DNA of 7,858 nt from DASYML01 sp036009045 (GCA_036009045.1 DASYML010000026.1:1-7858); one strand, 5' to 3'; shown: positions 1-5,395, counted from the first letter of the stretch. Notes: generated by a model from the letters alone, not told the origin. Translations and numbers: made by a program.

Positions 1-541
1 TCATCTCCTGTCGCTGCTCAGCGGAGCGCGTGTACCACTCGCGCGTCTTGACGAACGGGTAGACGAACAAGTATTTGGACCTGCCCGGCACGATGTGCAG
101 GCGGTCTTCAACGTGCTCCGGGTTGTCCTTGTCTATGTACATCGAGCGTTTCGTCATGGAGAGAAATGATTGCGTCGCTTCCAGGTAACGGCCCATCCCC
201 GAACGGTTGAGCCGCGTCGTCATCTCCTGAAAAGGGTCCAGCGCATAGCCTATCCGCCAGATCATGAATTCGACGTTGGTCCGCAGGCCCACCAGCGAAT
301 AAGTGTGCATCAGCAATTCATGATTGAATTCCTCATACGTGCTGACAAACTCTTTTTTCAACTGTGCTTTCAATTCCTGGTCCAGCGCGTGCCATTCGGG
401 ACGCGCCCTGTAGAAAGTGAAATTGACAAACTGGCGCGGCATCGCCGGATGATGGCTCTGCTCTTTTCGCTCTTCCTGATTGGATGCGAGGCGCAGTTTG
501 CCCCGGTCGTTGTTAGGGCTTTGTCCTTCAGTGCTACTCAT
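1..541 (-). CDS. hemQ: Chlorite dismutase/HemQ family protein (probable coproheme decarboxylase), 3' end outside window
   Basis: Reading the minus strand from the ATG at 541-539 gives 180 codons without a stop, open at the window edge, so the C-terminal part is missing. After about 35 polar residues comes the family's first ferredoxin-like half (QFVNFTFYRARPEW, residues 37-50). It continues through LVGLRTNVEFMIWRIG (83-98) to the hallmark YPFVKTREWY (161-170). Y161 and K165 line up with the catalytic Tyr and the conserved Lys of Firmicutes HemQ (YPMxK). R147 sits where the propionate-binding Arg is expected. The proximal His and the distal Gln/Arg that separate coproheme decarboxylases from true chlorite dismutases would lie beyond the edge, so the exact activity is inferred. 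HemQ oxidatively decarboxylates coproheme III to heme b in the cytoplasm. It diverges from a cytochrome operon that needs heme. A weak GAGG lies 11 nt before the start. Confidence 0.88.
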   Translation of the reverse strand, partial: MSSTEGQSPNNDRGKLRLASNQEERKEQSHHPAMPRQFVNFTFYRARPEWHALDQELKAQLKKEFVSTYEEFNHELLMHTYSLVGLRTNVEFMIWRIGYALDPFQEMTTRLNRSGMGRYLEATQSFLSMTKRSMYIDKDNPEHVEDRLHIVPGRSKYLFVYPFVKTREWYTRSAEQRQEM

Positions 542-699
542 TTCGTCTTCAACCTCTTGAGGCAGCGGATTGGCTTGGCCTTGGGTCGCGCAAGTTTAAC
601 CTGATGGTATAAAATGCGCGCCATAGATGTTGTTTATTCTGCGTCTATCCTTTCAGGATTGCAACTCGACTCGAAGGACCAAACTGGACAAGAGCATTT
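542..699. promoter_or_regulatory. Divergent intergenic region between hemQ and the Rieske/cytochrome b operon
   Basis: This 158-bp gap separates two diverging genes and must hold both promoters. On the plus strand TGG-TATAAA (606-613 with the T at 605) fits an extended -10 element (TGn-TATAAT) for the Rieske operon. That would place transcription start near 620 and leave a leader of about 80 nt. No good -35 hexamer is seen at 17 bp upstream, as is usual for extended -10 promoters. I see no convincing -10/-35 pair for hemQ on the minus strand. Confidence 0.4.
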
Positions 700-1242
700 A
701 TGCCCCGCACGATTGAGACACACGCACCACAGCCGAAAAGCGCTCCCGACAAAAGCCGTCGAAAATTTTTACTACTGCTCCCTTACGGCATCCTCGCTGG
801 CATCACGGCGACCATCGCCACAGCAGCCTTTCGCTTCCTGCGCCCCACAGGCGCGTTAGCCGCCGCGCCCGGCTGGACGGATGTCGCGCCCGTCGCCTCT
901 CTCACAGGCGACAAGCCCATCATGCGCAGCATCCTGGTGGAACATCAAGCTGGCTGGTCCAGCAGACTTGAAGAGCATCTCGTCTACGTTCTGCCGCAGC
1001 ATGAGAGGCAAGTGCTGACCGCCGCCTGCCCGCACGAAGGCTGTAACGTGAGTTGGCGCGAAGACCGGAATAATTTCGCCTGTCCCTGTCATGACAGTTT
1101 CTTCGCACCCGACGGCGCGCGCATTAATGGACCAGCGAGGCGCGGCCTCGATCCGCTCCCCACGCGCGAAGTGAACGGCGTTTTACAGGTCCAGTTTAAA
1201 AGTTTCGACAACAACACAGCCGAGCGCGTGGTGCGCGGATAA
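700..1242 (+). CDS. qcrA: Rieske 2Fe-2S protein of a cytochrome bc/b6f-type complex
   Basis: The 180-residue protein starts with a Tat-type signal anchor: SRRKFLLLL at 19-27 (twin Arg 20-21), then a hydrophobic segment to about 47, as expected for Rieske proteins, which are exported folded. Cluster box I is CPHEGC (C110 and H112 ligands, C115 disulfide). Box II is CPCHDS (C128 ligand, C130 disulfide, H131 ligand). It is followed by NGPARRGLDPL (143-153), the usual GPA-proline loop region. Ser133 is kept, but the position of the potential-raising Tyr is Phe135, and the box II Gly is Asp132. This predicts a lower-potential, menaquinol-type cluster (inference from the family). It passes electrons from quinol to cytochrome c on the periplasmic face. 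The stop overlaps the cytochrome b start (TAATG), so translation is probably coupled. The ribosome site is weak (AAGAG at 690-694). Confidence 0.93.
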   Translation: MPRTIETHAPQPKSAPDKSRRKFLLLLPYGILAGITATIATAAFRFLRPTGALAAAPGWTDVAPVASLTGDKPIMRSILVEHQAGWSSRLEEHLVYVLPQHERQVLTAACPHEGCNVSWREDRNNFACPCHDSFFAPDGARINGPARRGLDPLPTREVNGVLQVQFKSFDNNTAERVVRG

Positions 1243-2819
1243 TGGCCCAGGAAGAGAGACAGAACGGAGCGCAGGTTTTGGAAAGCCGCTTCACGCGCCG
1301 GACCAATCTGGCGTTGATAGCGAACGCGTTATTTGAAGATGAACCGCGAAGCGCGGTCGAAGCCTGGGCGCGGACGATGGCGGGAGCAGTCTGGGTGCTG
1401 CTTGCGCTACAGTTCTTGACGGGCATCCTGCTGGCCTTCTATTACGCCCCCTCAACGGAGAGCGCGCATACGACGGTCGCCTATATCGAAAAAGTCTTGC
1501 CCGCAGGCTCTTGGCTGCGCGCGCTGCATCATTACGGCTCGCAGTGGCTCACGCTCTTTCTCGTACTCCATCTCGCGCAGATGTTCTGGCGCGCGACTTA
1601 CAGGCACAGGCCCGTCGCCTGGATGGCTTGCATCATCCTGCTCGTGCTCATCCTCTCTAACGGGGCGACGGGCTATTCGCTGCCCTGGGATGCGCGCGCC
1701 TTCTTCGGGACGCGCGTGGCGGAAGGTCTCGCGGGCGGACTCCCGCTTCTAGGCTCCATCGCTCGCCGCTGGCTGCTCGGAGGCGTGGAGATTTCCGCGC
1801 TCACGCTCGTGCGTTTCTACGCCTTGCATCTACTCGTCGCGCCAGCTTTGATGCTCCTCACTGTGGCCGCGCGTCTCTTCATCTTTCGTGAACCGGAGGC
1901 GACGAATTCCGCGCAGGAAAATCATGCGACGAATAATGTGCAGCCGCGCAGCATGTGGAGACGCGAGCAGGCAGCGCGTCAGATTGTGAGCGCCGGTCTC
2001 ATCTTCCTCGCGCTGGCCCTCTATGCGGCGAAATTCTACGCGCCTCTTGGGCCGGGCGCGGAAGCAGTCTCGCCGGATTACCTGCCGCGCCCAGGCTTGC
2101 AGTTTCTCTGGCTCTTTCAAATGTTGAAGTACATACCTGGGCGCGCAGGCTCCGTCATCGCGCTTGGCTTGCCCGGACTGTTCTTCACCTCTCTGCTCGC
2201 GCTGCCCTTTCTCCATGCGCTCCCAGGGTTCAAATTATTGGACCAGCCGCGACGCAAACTCGGCGCGACGATGTTCGCGCTGAGCCTGCTCCTTGTCGCG
2301 CTCATGACCGCGCTCGCCTACATAGGAGACCGCCGCGACCCGCGCATCCGCGCGCAACTGGCCCGACAGGCTGATGAAGAGAGGGCTTTTCGCGCGCAAC
2401 CCTTCGCGCCGCTCAGGCTCCGTTCAGGCGAAGACGAAGACGCAGCATCACAAACCGTCACGCCCGCCGTCGGAAGCGGCGACGCGGCGAACTCTTCATC
2501 CAACAGCGCCGCGGGAGCATCTTCGAGCGGCAATCCGGCGACACAGGCTGGTCCAATTAAGTCCAACGCCGCGCCCGATGCCTATCTCAAAAACTGCGCA
2601 AACTGCCACGGCACGCGCGGCCAGGGCTTCTCTATTTTCCCCAAACTGACGGGCGTCTCATCCAAGCCGCGCAGGACCGTCGAAGACCTCATAGCGATTC
2701 TGGACGACCCGGCAGCCTACGGTCTCAAGCCGCCCATGAAATCCTTCGCAGACAAACTCACCCCCGAAGAAAAACAACAAATCTCCGAATGGGTCGCATC
2801 ACTCAAGAAAGGAAAATGA
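1242..2819 (+). CDS. Cytochrome b (b6 plus subunit IV type) fused to a C-terminal cytochrome c domain; divergent quinone sites
   Basis: Membrane subunit of a Rieske/cytochrome b complex, 525 residues. Helices A-D span about 45-215 and contain TGILLAFYYAP, LRALHHYG, the GYSLPWD motif (144-150) and RFYALH. H96 and H110 form the H-x13-H pair of helix B. H196 is the first helix D ligand, but the second (14-15 residues on) is A210/R211 and no His occurs until 228, so the bH site lacks one ligand. The subunit IV-like half has helices near 247-266, 303-324 and 339-362. Here PRPGLQFLWLFQMLKY (282-297) sits where PRPEWYFL is normal, so the catalytic Glu is Gly285. A Ser/Ala/Gly/Asn-rich linker (about 395-443) leads to a cytochrome c domain with CANCH (452-456) and probable axial Met499 (PPMKSF). 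The start is set by the TAATG overlap with the Rieske gene. The fold is sure; normal Q-cycle function is doubtful. Confidence 0.92.
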   Translation: MAQEERQNGAQVLESRFTRRTNLALIANALFEDEPRSAVEAWARTMAGAVWVLLALQFLTGILLAFYYAPSTESAHTTVAYIEKVLPAGSWLRALHHYGSQWLTLFLVLHLAQMFWRATYRHRPVAWMACIILLVLILSNGATGYSLPWDARAFFGTRVAEGLAGGLPLLGSIARRWLLGGVEISALTLVRFYALHLLVAPALMLLTVAARLFIFREPEATNSAQENHATNNVQPRSMWRREQAARQIVSAGLIFLALALYAAKFYAPLGPGAEAVSPDYLPRPGLQFLWLFQMLKYIPGRAGSVIALGLPGLFFTSLLALPFLHALPGFKLLDQPRRKLGATMFALSLLLVALMTALAYIGDRRDPRIRAQLARQADEERAFRAQPFAPLRLRSGEDEDAASQTVTPAVGSGDAANSSSNSAAGASSSGNPATQAGPIKSNAAPDAYLKNCANCHGTRGQGFSIFPKLTGVSSKPRRTVEDLIAILDDPAAYGLKPPMKSFADKLTPEEKQQISEWVASLKKGK

Positions 2820-2822
2820 GAG

Positions 2823-2921
2823 ACTAGGGGCTGGAGACTAGAGGCTGGAAAAGAACAGTTGTCTTTCACCAGCCGCTCACCCATGACCTCTCTTCCCAGC
2901 CTCCAGCCTCTAGTCTCCAGC
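2823..2921. repeat. Paired inverted heptanucleotide repeat arrays, element 1
   Basis: Four plus-strand units of the heptad [GA]CTRGRG run from 2823 to 2850. Four units of its reverse complement (TCCCAGC, CTCCAGC, CTCTAGT, CTCCAGC) run from 2894 to 2921. The arms share a 21-bp perfect inverted match (2829-2849 with 2902-2922), so a long stem with a loop of about 52 nt can form. The array begins 3 nt after the TGA of the cytochrome b/c gene. The stretch TGACCTCTCTTCCCAGCC (2884-2901) recurs inverted at 5411-5428, which shows that this and the 5384-5665 element belong to one family. It may act as a transcription barrier between the fused cytochrome gene and the lipoprotein gene, but has no typical U-tract. 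Confidence 0.85.
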
Positions 2922-2956
2922 CTCTTCCTTCCGGCTTCTGCTTTTATCCTCTTCCC

Positions 2957-2965
2957 TGTTATACT
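2957..2965 (+). promoter_or_regulatory. Extended -10 promoter candidate for the cytochrome c lipoprotein gene
   Basis: TGT-TATACT (2957-2965) matches TGn-TATAAT at all but one position. It lies about 64 nt before the start codon at 3029, after the heptad repeats. No strong -35 is visible at the proper distance. It suggests the lipoprotein gene can be transcribed independently of the Rieske/cytochrome b operon. Confidence 0.4.
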
Positions 2966-3028
2966 CCCGCACGCTCTATACATTACGCATCAGCCATCAT
3001 CCAGACAGTTAATTGGAGACACAGACGT

Positions 3029-3511
3029 ATGAAATTTATCAAGCTCGCTCTTCTCATGGCTTCTCTTTCGCTCTTCGTCATCGCCTGCAATAACACTACG
3101 AACAGCAACGGGCCAGCAAACACCGGCACGGCCCCGACTCCGTCGGCGACTTCGACCGCGCGCACCGCCGCCAGCCCCACACCCGCCGCCGACGAATTCG
3201 CACACACGAGCGCCATCTACGGACAGAACTGCGCCATCTGTCATGGAGATGCAGGCAAAGGCGGGACCGTGGACATAGAAGGCAAAAAGTTGAAGGTCCC
3301 CAGCCTCATCGAAGGTCACACGTTGAAAGCACCGGATGAGCATTACGTCAAACAGATCACCAAAGGCGGCGAAGGCATGCCAGCCTTCAAAGACAAACTC
3401 AAACCCGAAGAGATTAACGAACTGGTCCGCTACATACGCCAGAAATTACAGGCCGGGGCCGCCACCCCCGCGTCAAACGCCAACGCCGTGCCAGCCGCGC
3501 CCAGGAGCTAA
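3029..3511 (+). CDS. Monoheme cytochrome c lipoprotein
   Basis: The 160-residue protein begins with a lipoprotein signal peptide: MKFIK, a hydrophobic stretch, then FVIAC with the lipidated Cys at 20. A flexible Asn/Thr/Ser/Pro/Ala-rich tether follows (21-55), then one class I cytochrome c domain (about 56-141). Heme attaches at CAICH (C68, C71, H72). The sixth ligand is probably M117 in GEGMPAFKDKL. The last 20 residues are an Ala/Pro/Asn tail. It would be anchored to a membrane facing the periplasm and carry electrons. Its position after the Rieske/cytochrome b operon, and the similarity of its domain plan (CxxCH, then MPxFxxKL and PEE) to the domain fused to the cytochrome b, point to it being the electron acceptor or shuttle of that complex (inference). 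GGAGA at 3015-3019 is a good ribosome site. Confidence 0.92.
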   Translation: MKFIKLALLMASLSLFVIACNNTTNSNGPANTGTAPTPSATSTARTAASPTPAADEFAHTSAIYGQNCAICHGDAGKGGTVDIEGKKLKVPSLIEGHTLKAPDEHYVKQITKGGEGMPAFKDKLKPEEINELVRYIRQKLQAGAATPASNANAVPAAPRS

Positions 3512-3515
3512 ACAA

Positions 3516-3545
3516 TTGGTCAAACGCCTTCGCGCCGTATATAAT
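3516..3545 (+). promoter_or_regulatory. Promoter of the tRNA-Arg gene
   Basis: A perfect TATAAT at 3540-3545 lies 17 nt before the first tRNA base (3563). A weak -35 candidate, TTGGTC (3516-3521, only the TTG conserved), is 18 bp upstream of it. Transcription would begin near 3552, which leaves a short 5' leader for RNase P to remove. Confidence 0.6.
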
Positions 3546-3562
3546 TTCGCAGAACATTCCGA

Positions 3563-3636
3563 GCACCCGTAGCTCAGTTGAATAGAGCGTCTGACTTCGG
3601 ATCAGAAGGTCGAAGGTTTGAGTCCTTCCGGGTGTA
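3563..3636 (+). tRNA. tRNA-Arg (anticodon TCG)
   Basis: All four arms fold. Acceptor GCACCCG (3563-3569) pairs with CGGGTGT (3629-3635), with a G-U first pair. The D stem is GCTC/GAGC, the anticodon stem TCTGA/TCAGA and the T stem GAAGG/CCTTC. The seven-base anticodon loop CTTCGGA (3595-3601) gives anticodon TCG at 3597-3599, reading CGA/CGN arginine codons. Arg identity bases A20 (3582) and C35 are present. The G15-C48 pair, T8, A14 and the AGGTC variable loop are normal. The discriminator is A3636 and CCA is not encoded. Oddity: the D loop reads AGTTGAATA and the T loop TTTGAGT, so positions 19 and 56 are A and T instead of the near-invariant G and C. The two changes compensate each other. 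Confidence 0.95.
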
Positions 3637-3659
3637 TTAACAACATCAACAAAGGCTTA

Positions 3660-3764
3660 TCATTTACGCTTTAACTGAGAGTGTAGAACGTCACGCGCGT
3701 TATTAATCTCTTGTATTCTTCTCTTTATAGCGGGTTGCAATTGCATGCGGCCCCTGATGAAAGC
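3660..3764 (-). pseudogene. Displaced C-terminal end of the nuclease-like gene
   Basis: Read from 3764 on the minus strand, this segment encodes AFIRGRMQLQ and then a Lys/Arg-rich helical tail ending SQLKRK, stop at 3660-3662. It has no start codon of its own except through the palindromic element. Its AT-rich composition matches the gene at 3824-4372 and not the GC-rich element. If the 86 bp 3763-3848 are removed, the reading frame runs straight from the upstream part (RLLRQA) into this one, giving one protein of about 208 residues. I read it as the original C-terminus cut off by an insertion. Confidence 0.6.
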
Positions 3765-3770
3765 GTCAAC

Positions 3771-3843
3771 GTCAGTCCCGCCTGCGGTAGAGGGCGGGTA
3801 ACGTTCGCCCGCAGACCCGCCCGCTACCGCAGGCAGGACTGAC
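3771..3843. repeat. Long palindromic repeat element, copy 1 (REP/MITE-like)
   Basis: The 29-bp arms 3771-3799 and 3815-3843 are inverted complements with two mismatches, around a 15-nt loop. The outer 15 bp of the left arm, GTCAGTCCCGCCTGC, are identical in a second copy at 7677-7753, while the middle of the arms differs. The palindrome extends outward with a bulge (AAGCGTCA at 3761-3768 against TGACGCTT at 3845-3852). The element is GC-rich inside an AT-rich island and falls within a coding region that is in frame on either side only if 86 bp are removed. Elements of this design are often spread by a transposase acting in trans; none is seen here. Confidence 0.88.
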
Positions 3844-4372
3844 CTGACGCTTGCCGCAATAGTCGCATCCAATTGAGAACCGCTATAGCTCTGATAACGT
3901 CATCAATGAAAAGGGTTTCGTAATCAGTAGGAATATAATTAAGAACAAATGACGCTTCTCGCCAAGTTGAAAGTTTTATGCACTGCTCGAAAAGAGATTT
4001 ATCTGAGCCTTGCCATTGATTCTTTGCTTGAAAGAGCAAGCATTTCTTTTGTGTATTAGCTTGAATATCGCCCCGACCGACGCTCAATTCAAAAATCCCA
4101 TCTGCGCCAAGAAGATTTTCAGTAGCATTATTACCGCGCCCTCTAAATTTGTGAAACGTAATTGACCATGTCCAACTACCACTTATCTCTTGACCGACCG
4201 GGACATCCACCTTTTGATTGCTGATACGTAGATTTTCACCTAACCCTCCAGTTAAAGTATCTTCTTCCTCGCTTCCAGATACGTAACCCTCAACAGCTTT
4301 GGCAATGGAAGCATAAGGGTGAGATGAGATTGATTCTTTAACTTCCTCTGGTATGTAGAGATTCCCCCTCAA
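3824..4372 (-). CDS. Mrr-like (PD-(D/E/Q)xK type) nuclease-like protein, 3' end replaced by a palindromic insertion
   Basis: I do not recognise a named family, but the core resembles restriction-nuclease-like proteins. TENLLGADGIFEL (84-96, with E85 and D91) is followed by KKCLLFQAKN (109-118). Q115-A-K117 is the QxK variant of the PD-(D/E)xK site, as in Mrr enzymes. Next come GSDKSLFEQCIKL and SFVLNYIP, a pattern seen in defence-associated nuclease-like proteins (recollection, not a search). The start is TTG at 4372 with GGGGGA at 4379-4384 just upstream; the frame is closed by a stop at 4412-4414, so little more N-terminus is possible. The last codons (about 176-182) come from the palindromic element. 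The gene is far more AT-rich than its neighbours and sits beside a tRNA, both signs of horizontal acquisition. It is probably a decaying gene; whether the truncated product works is unknown. Confidence 0.6.
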   Translation of the reverse strand: MRGNLYIPEEVKESISSHPYASIAKAVEGYVSGSEEEDTLTGGLGENLRISNQKVDVPVGQEISGSWTWSITFHKFRGRGNNATENLLGADGIFELSVGRGDIQANTQKKCLLFQAKNQWQGSDKSLFEQCIKLSTWREASFVLNYIPTDYETLFIDDVIRAIAVLNWMRLLRQASGQSCLR

Positions 4373-4706
4373 ACTTGGTCCCCCGACAAGAGAATCACTC
4401 TTTAGATATGTTTATTAGACTATTTAAATATAAGCTTTTAATGCCAAGTAAGCGCACTAATAAATGTCAGTAACTATGTTAAGTTGATTGTCTTTCTTTT
4501 TATTCTGGCCCAGTTTCTGCCATAGATTGCGCTTAGCCAGGCGTTTGATTTTGCTAAGCTACGATAATTCATAAGTTTTGCCTCATGTTGTAAAGTTAGT
4601 CTGGCAACAAGCTTCAAAATTAGACGACATAAGGCTAACGAGGAAATACGTCAACCGCTATTTCGTGTCAACAGTAATTACTATCAATAGTCGCCGCTCC
4701 CCTGTC
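4373..4706. other. AT-rich intergenic stretch, no gene found
   Basis: About 330 bp between the divergent nuclease-like gene and the dipeptidase gene. It is strikingly AT-rich (for example the TTTAAATATAAG run near 4424-4435), unlike the GC-rich flanks. Open frames on both strands end within a few codons. Several TATA-like hexamers are present, but none has a convincing -35 partner, so I do not assign a promoter. A short inverted pair TTAGC/GCTAA (about 4533-4557) is too weak to name. Confidence 0.5.
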
Positions 4707-4712
4707 AGGAGG
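4707..4712 (+). promoter_or_regulatory. Perfect Shine-Dalgarno site that decides a TTG start
   Basis: AGGAGG at 4707-4712, five bases before TTG (4718-4720). No ATG or GTG gives a similarly placed ribosome site together with a complete signal peptide, so translation of the dipeptidase very likely begins at this TTG. Confidence 0.8.
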
Positions 4713-4717
4713 AAGAA

Positions 4718-5395
4718 TTGAAAAGCACACATCGCAGGATAAACGGCGTCATCGCGCTGACATTGATGCTGTCGGCGCTGCTCTACGCGCAGCAGGGTCC
4801 GCCGCATGAAGCGGGACCGTTTCGCCAGCCGGACCTCGTTGAACTCGTGCGACTAGACCCGTCTCTGCGCCTGGACATACGTTACGCGACGAAGAGAAAC
4901 TTTCTTGGCCGCCCCGTTTATAAAGAGGCACGCGCATTTCTACAGCGTCCGGCGGCTGAAGCTCTCATGCGCGTCAACAATGCTTTGAGGCAGAAAGGCT
5001 ATGGGTTGTTAATCTTCGACGGCTACAGACCTTGGAGCGTGACGAAGGCTTTCTGGGATGCCACGCCGGAAGACAAAAAGCAGTTTGTGGCGGACCCGCA
5101 GAAGGGTTCACGCCATAATCGAGGCTGCGCCGTAGACCTCACCCTCTTCGACCTGCGCACAGGGCGCGAGGTCAGGATGCCGAGCGAGTACGACGAGATG
5201 ACGGAGCGTTCGCACATCAACTATCAATGCGCGACGCCGGAAGCGAAGGCCATGCGAGACATGCTGCGGGCAGTCATGGAGGCCGAAGGCTTCAACGTCT
5301 ACGAACCCGAATGGTGGCACTACGACTACAAAGACTGGAATCAGTATCCGATTCTCAACGTCAGCTTTTCCAAGATCGGAAAAGCTGGAGGCTAG
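4718..5395 (+). CDS. Exported D-alanyl-D-alanine dipeptidase (VanX/DdpX family, peptidase M15D)
   Basis: The zinc peptidase has 225 residues. After a signal peptide (1-24, cleavage likely after LLYA) comes the mature domain with LVELVRLDPSLRLDIRYAT (40-58). DGYRPWSV (101-108) holds Arg104, the substrate-binding Arg of VanX. SRHNRGCAVD (131-140) holds zinc ligands H133 and D140. EPEWWHY (196-202) holds catalytic Glu198 and zinc ligand H201. All catalytic residues are in place. The family cleaves D-Ala-D-Ala. With a signal peptide and no vanHA genes nearby, the likely role is periplasmic recycling of peptidoglycan-derived dipeptide rather than glycopeptide resistance. The start is TTG, supported by AGGAGG five bases upstream. 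The last residues, AGG and the TAG stop, are encoded by the heptad repeat that begins at 5384, so the original C-terminus may have differed by a few residues. Confidence 0.93.
   Translation: MKSTHRRINGVIALTLMLSALLYAQQGPPHEAGPFRQPDLVELVRLDPSLRLDIRYATKRNFLGRPVYKEARAFLQRPAAEALMRVNNALRQKGYGLLIFDGYRPWSVTKAFWDATPEDKKQFVADPQKGSRHNRGCAVDLTLFDLRTGREVRMPSEYDEMTERSHINYQCATPEAKAMRDMLRAVMEAEGFNVYEPEWWHYDYKDWNQYPILNVSFSKIGKAGG

Noticed and set aside
170..604. Plus-strand open frame of 144 codons
   Set aside because: It is antisense to the HemQ-family gene, whose minus-strand translation shows a clear family motif; the plus product has no recognisable feature.
614..859. Plus-strand frame overlapping the Rieske start
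   Set aside because: It runs out of frame into the Rieske coding sequence and has no domain or ribosome site; the Rieske frame at 700 is certain.
1830..2216. Minus-strand frame of 128 codons inside cytochrome b
   Set aside because: Shadow of a strongly coding, GC-rich plus-strand gene; highly charged and without any domain.
2823..2921. CRISPR array
   Set aside because: Units are 7 bp with no spacers and occur as inverted pairs; no repeats of 25-40 bp with unique spacers exist in the window.
3660..3872. Separate small gene on the minus strand
   Set aside because: Its first half is translated palindromic element and its second half is the displaced tail of the nuclease-like gene.
3612..4717. 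Direct repeat of the tRNA 3' end marking an att site
   Set aside because: I looked for the T-arm and acceptor sequence again downstream and did not find it within the island.
4718..5395. Glycopeptide (vancomycin) resistance gene vanX
   Set aside because: The enzyme family is right, but it has a signal peptide and no vanH, vanA/B or vanRS neighbours; recycling of D-Ala-D-Ala is the simpler role.
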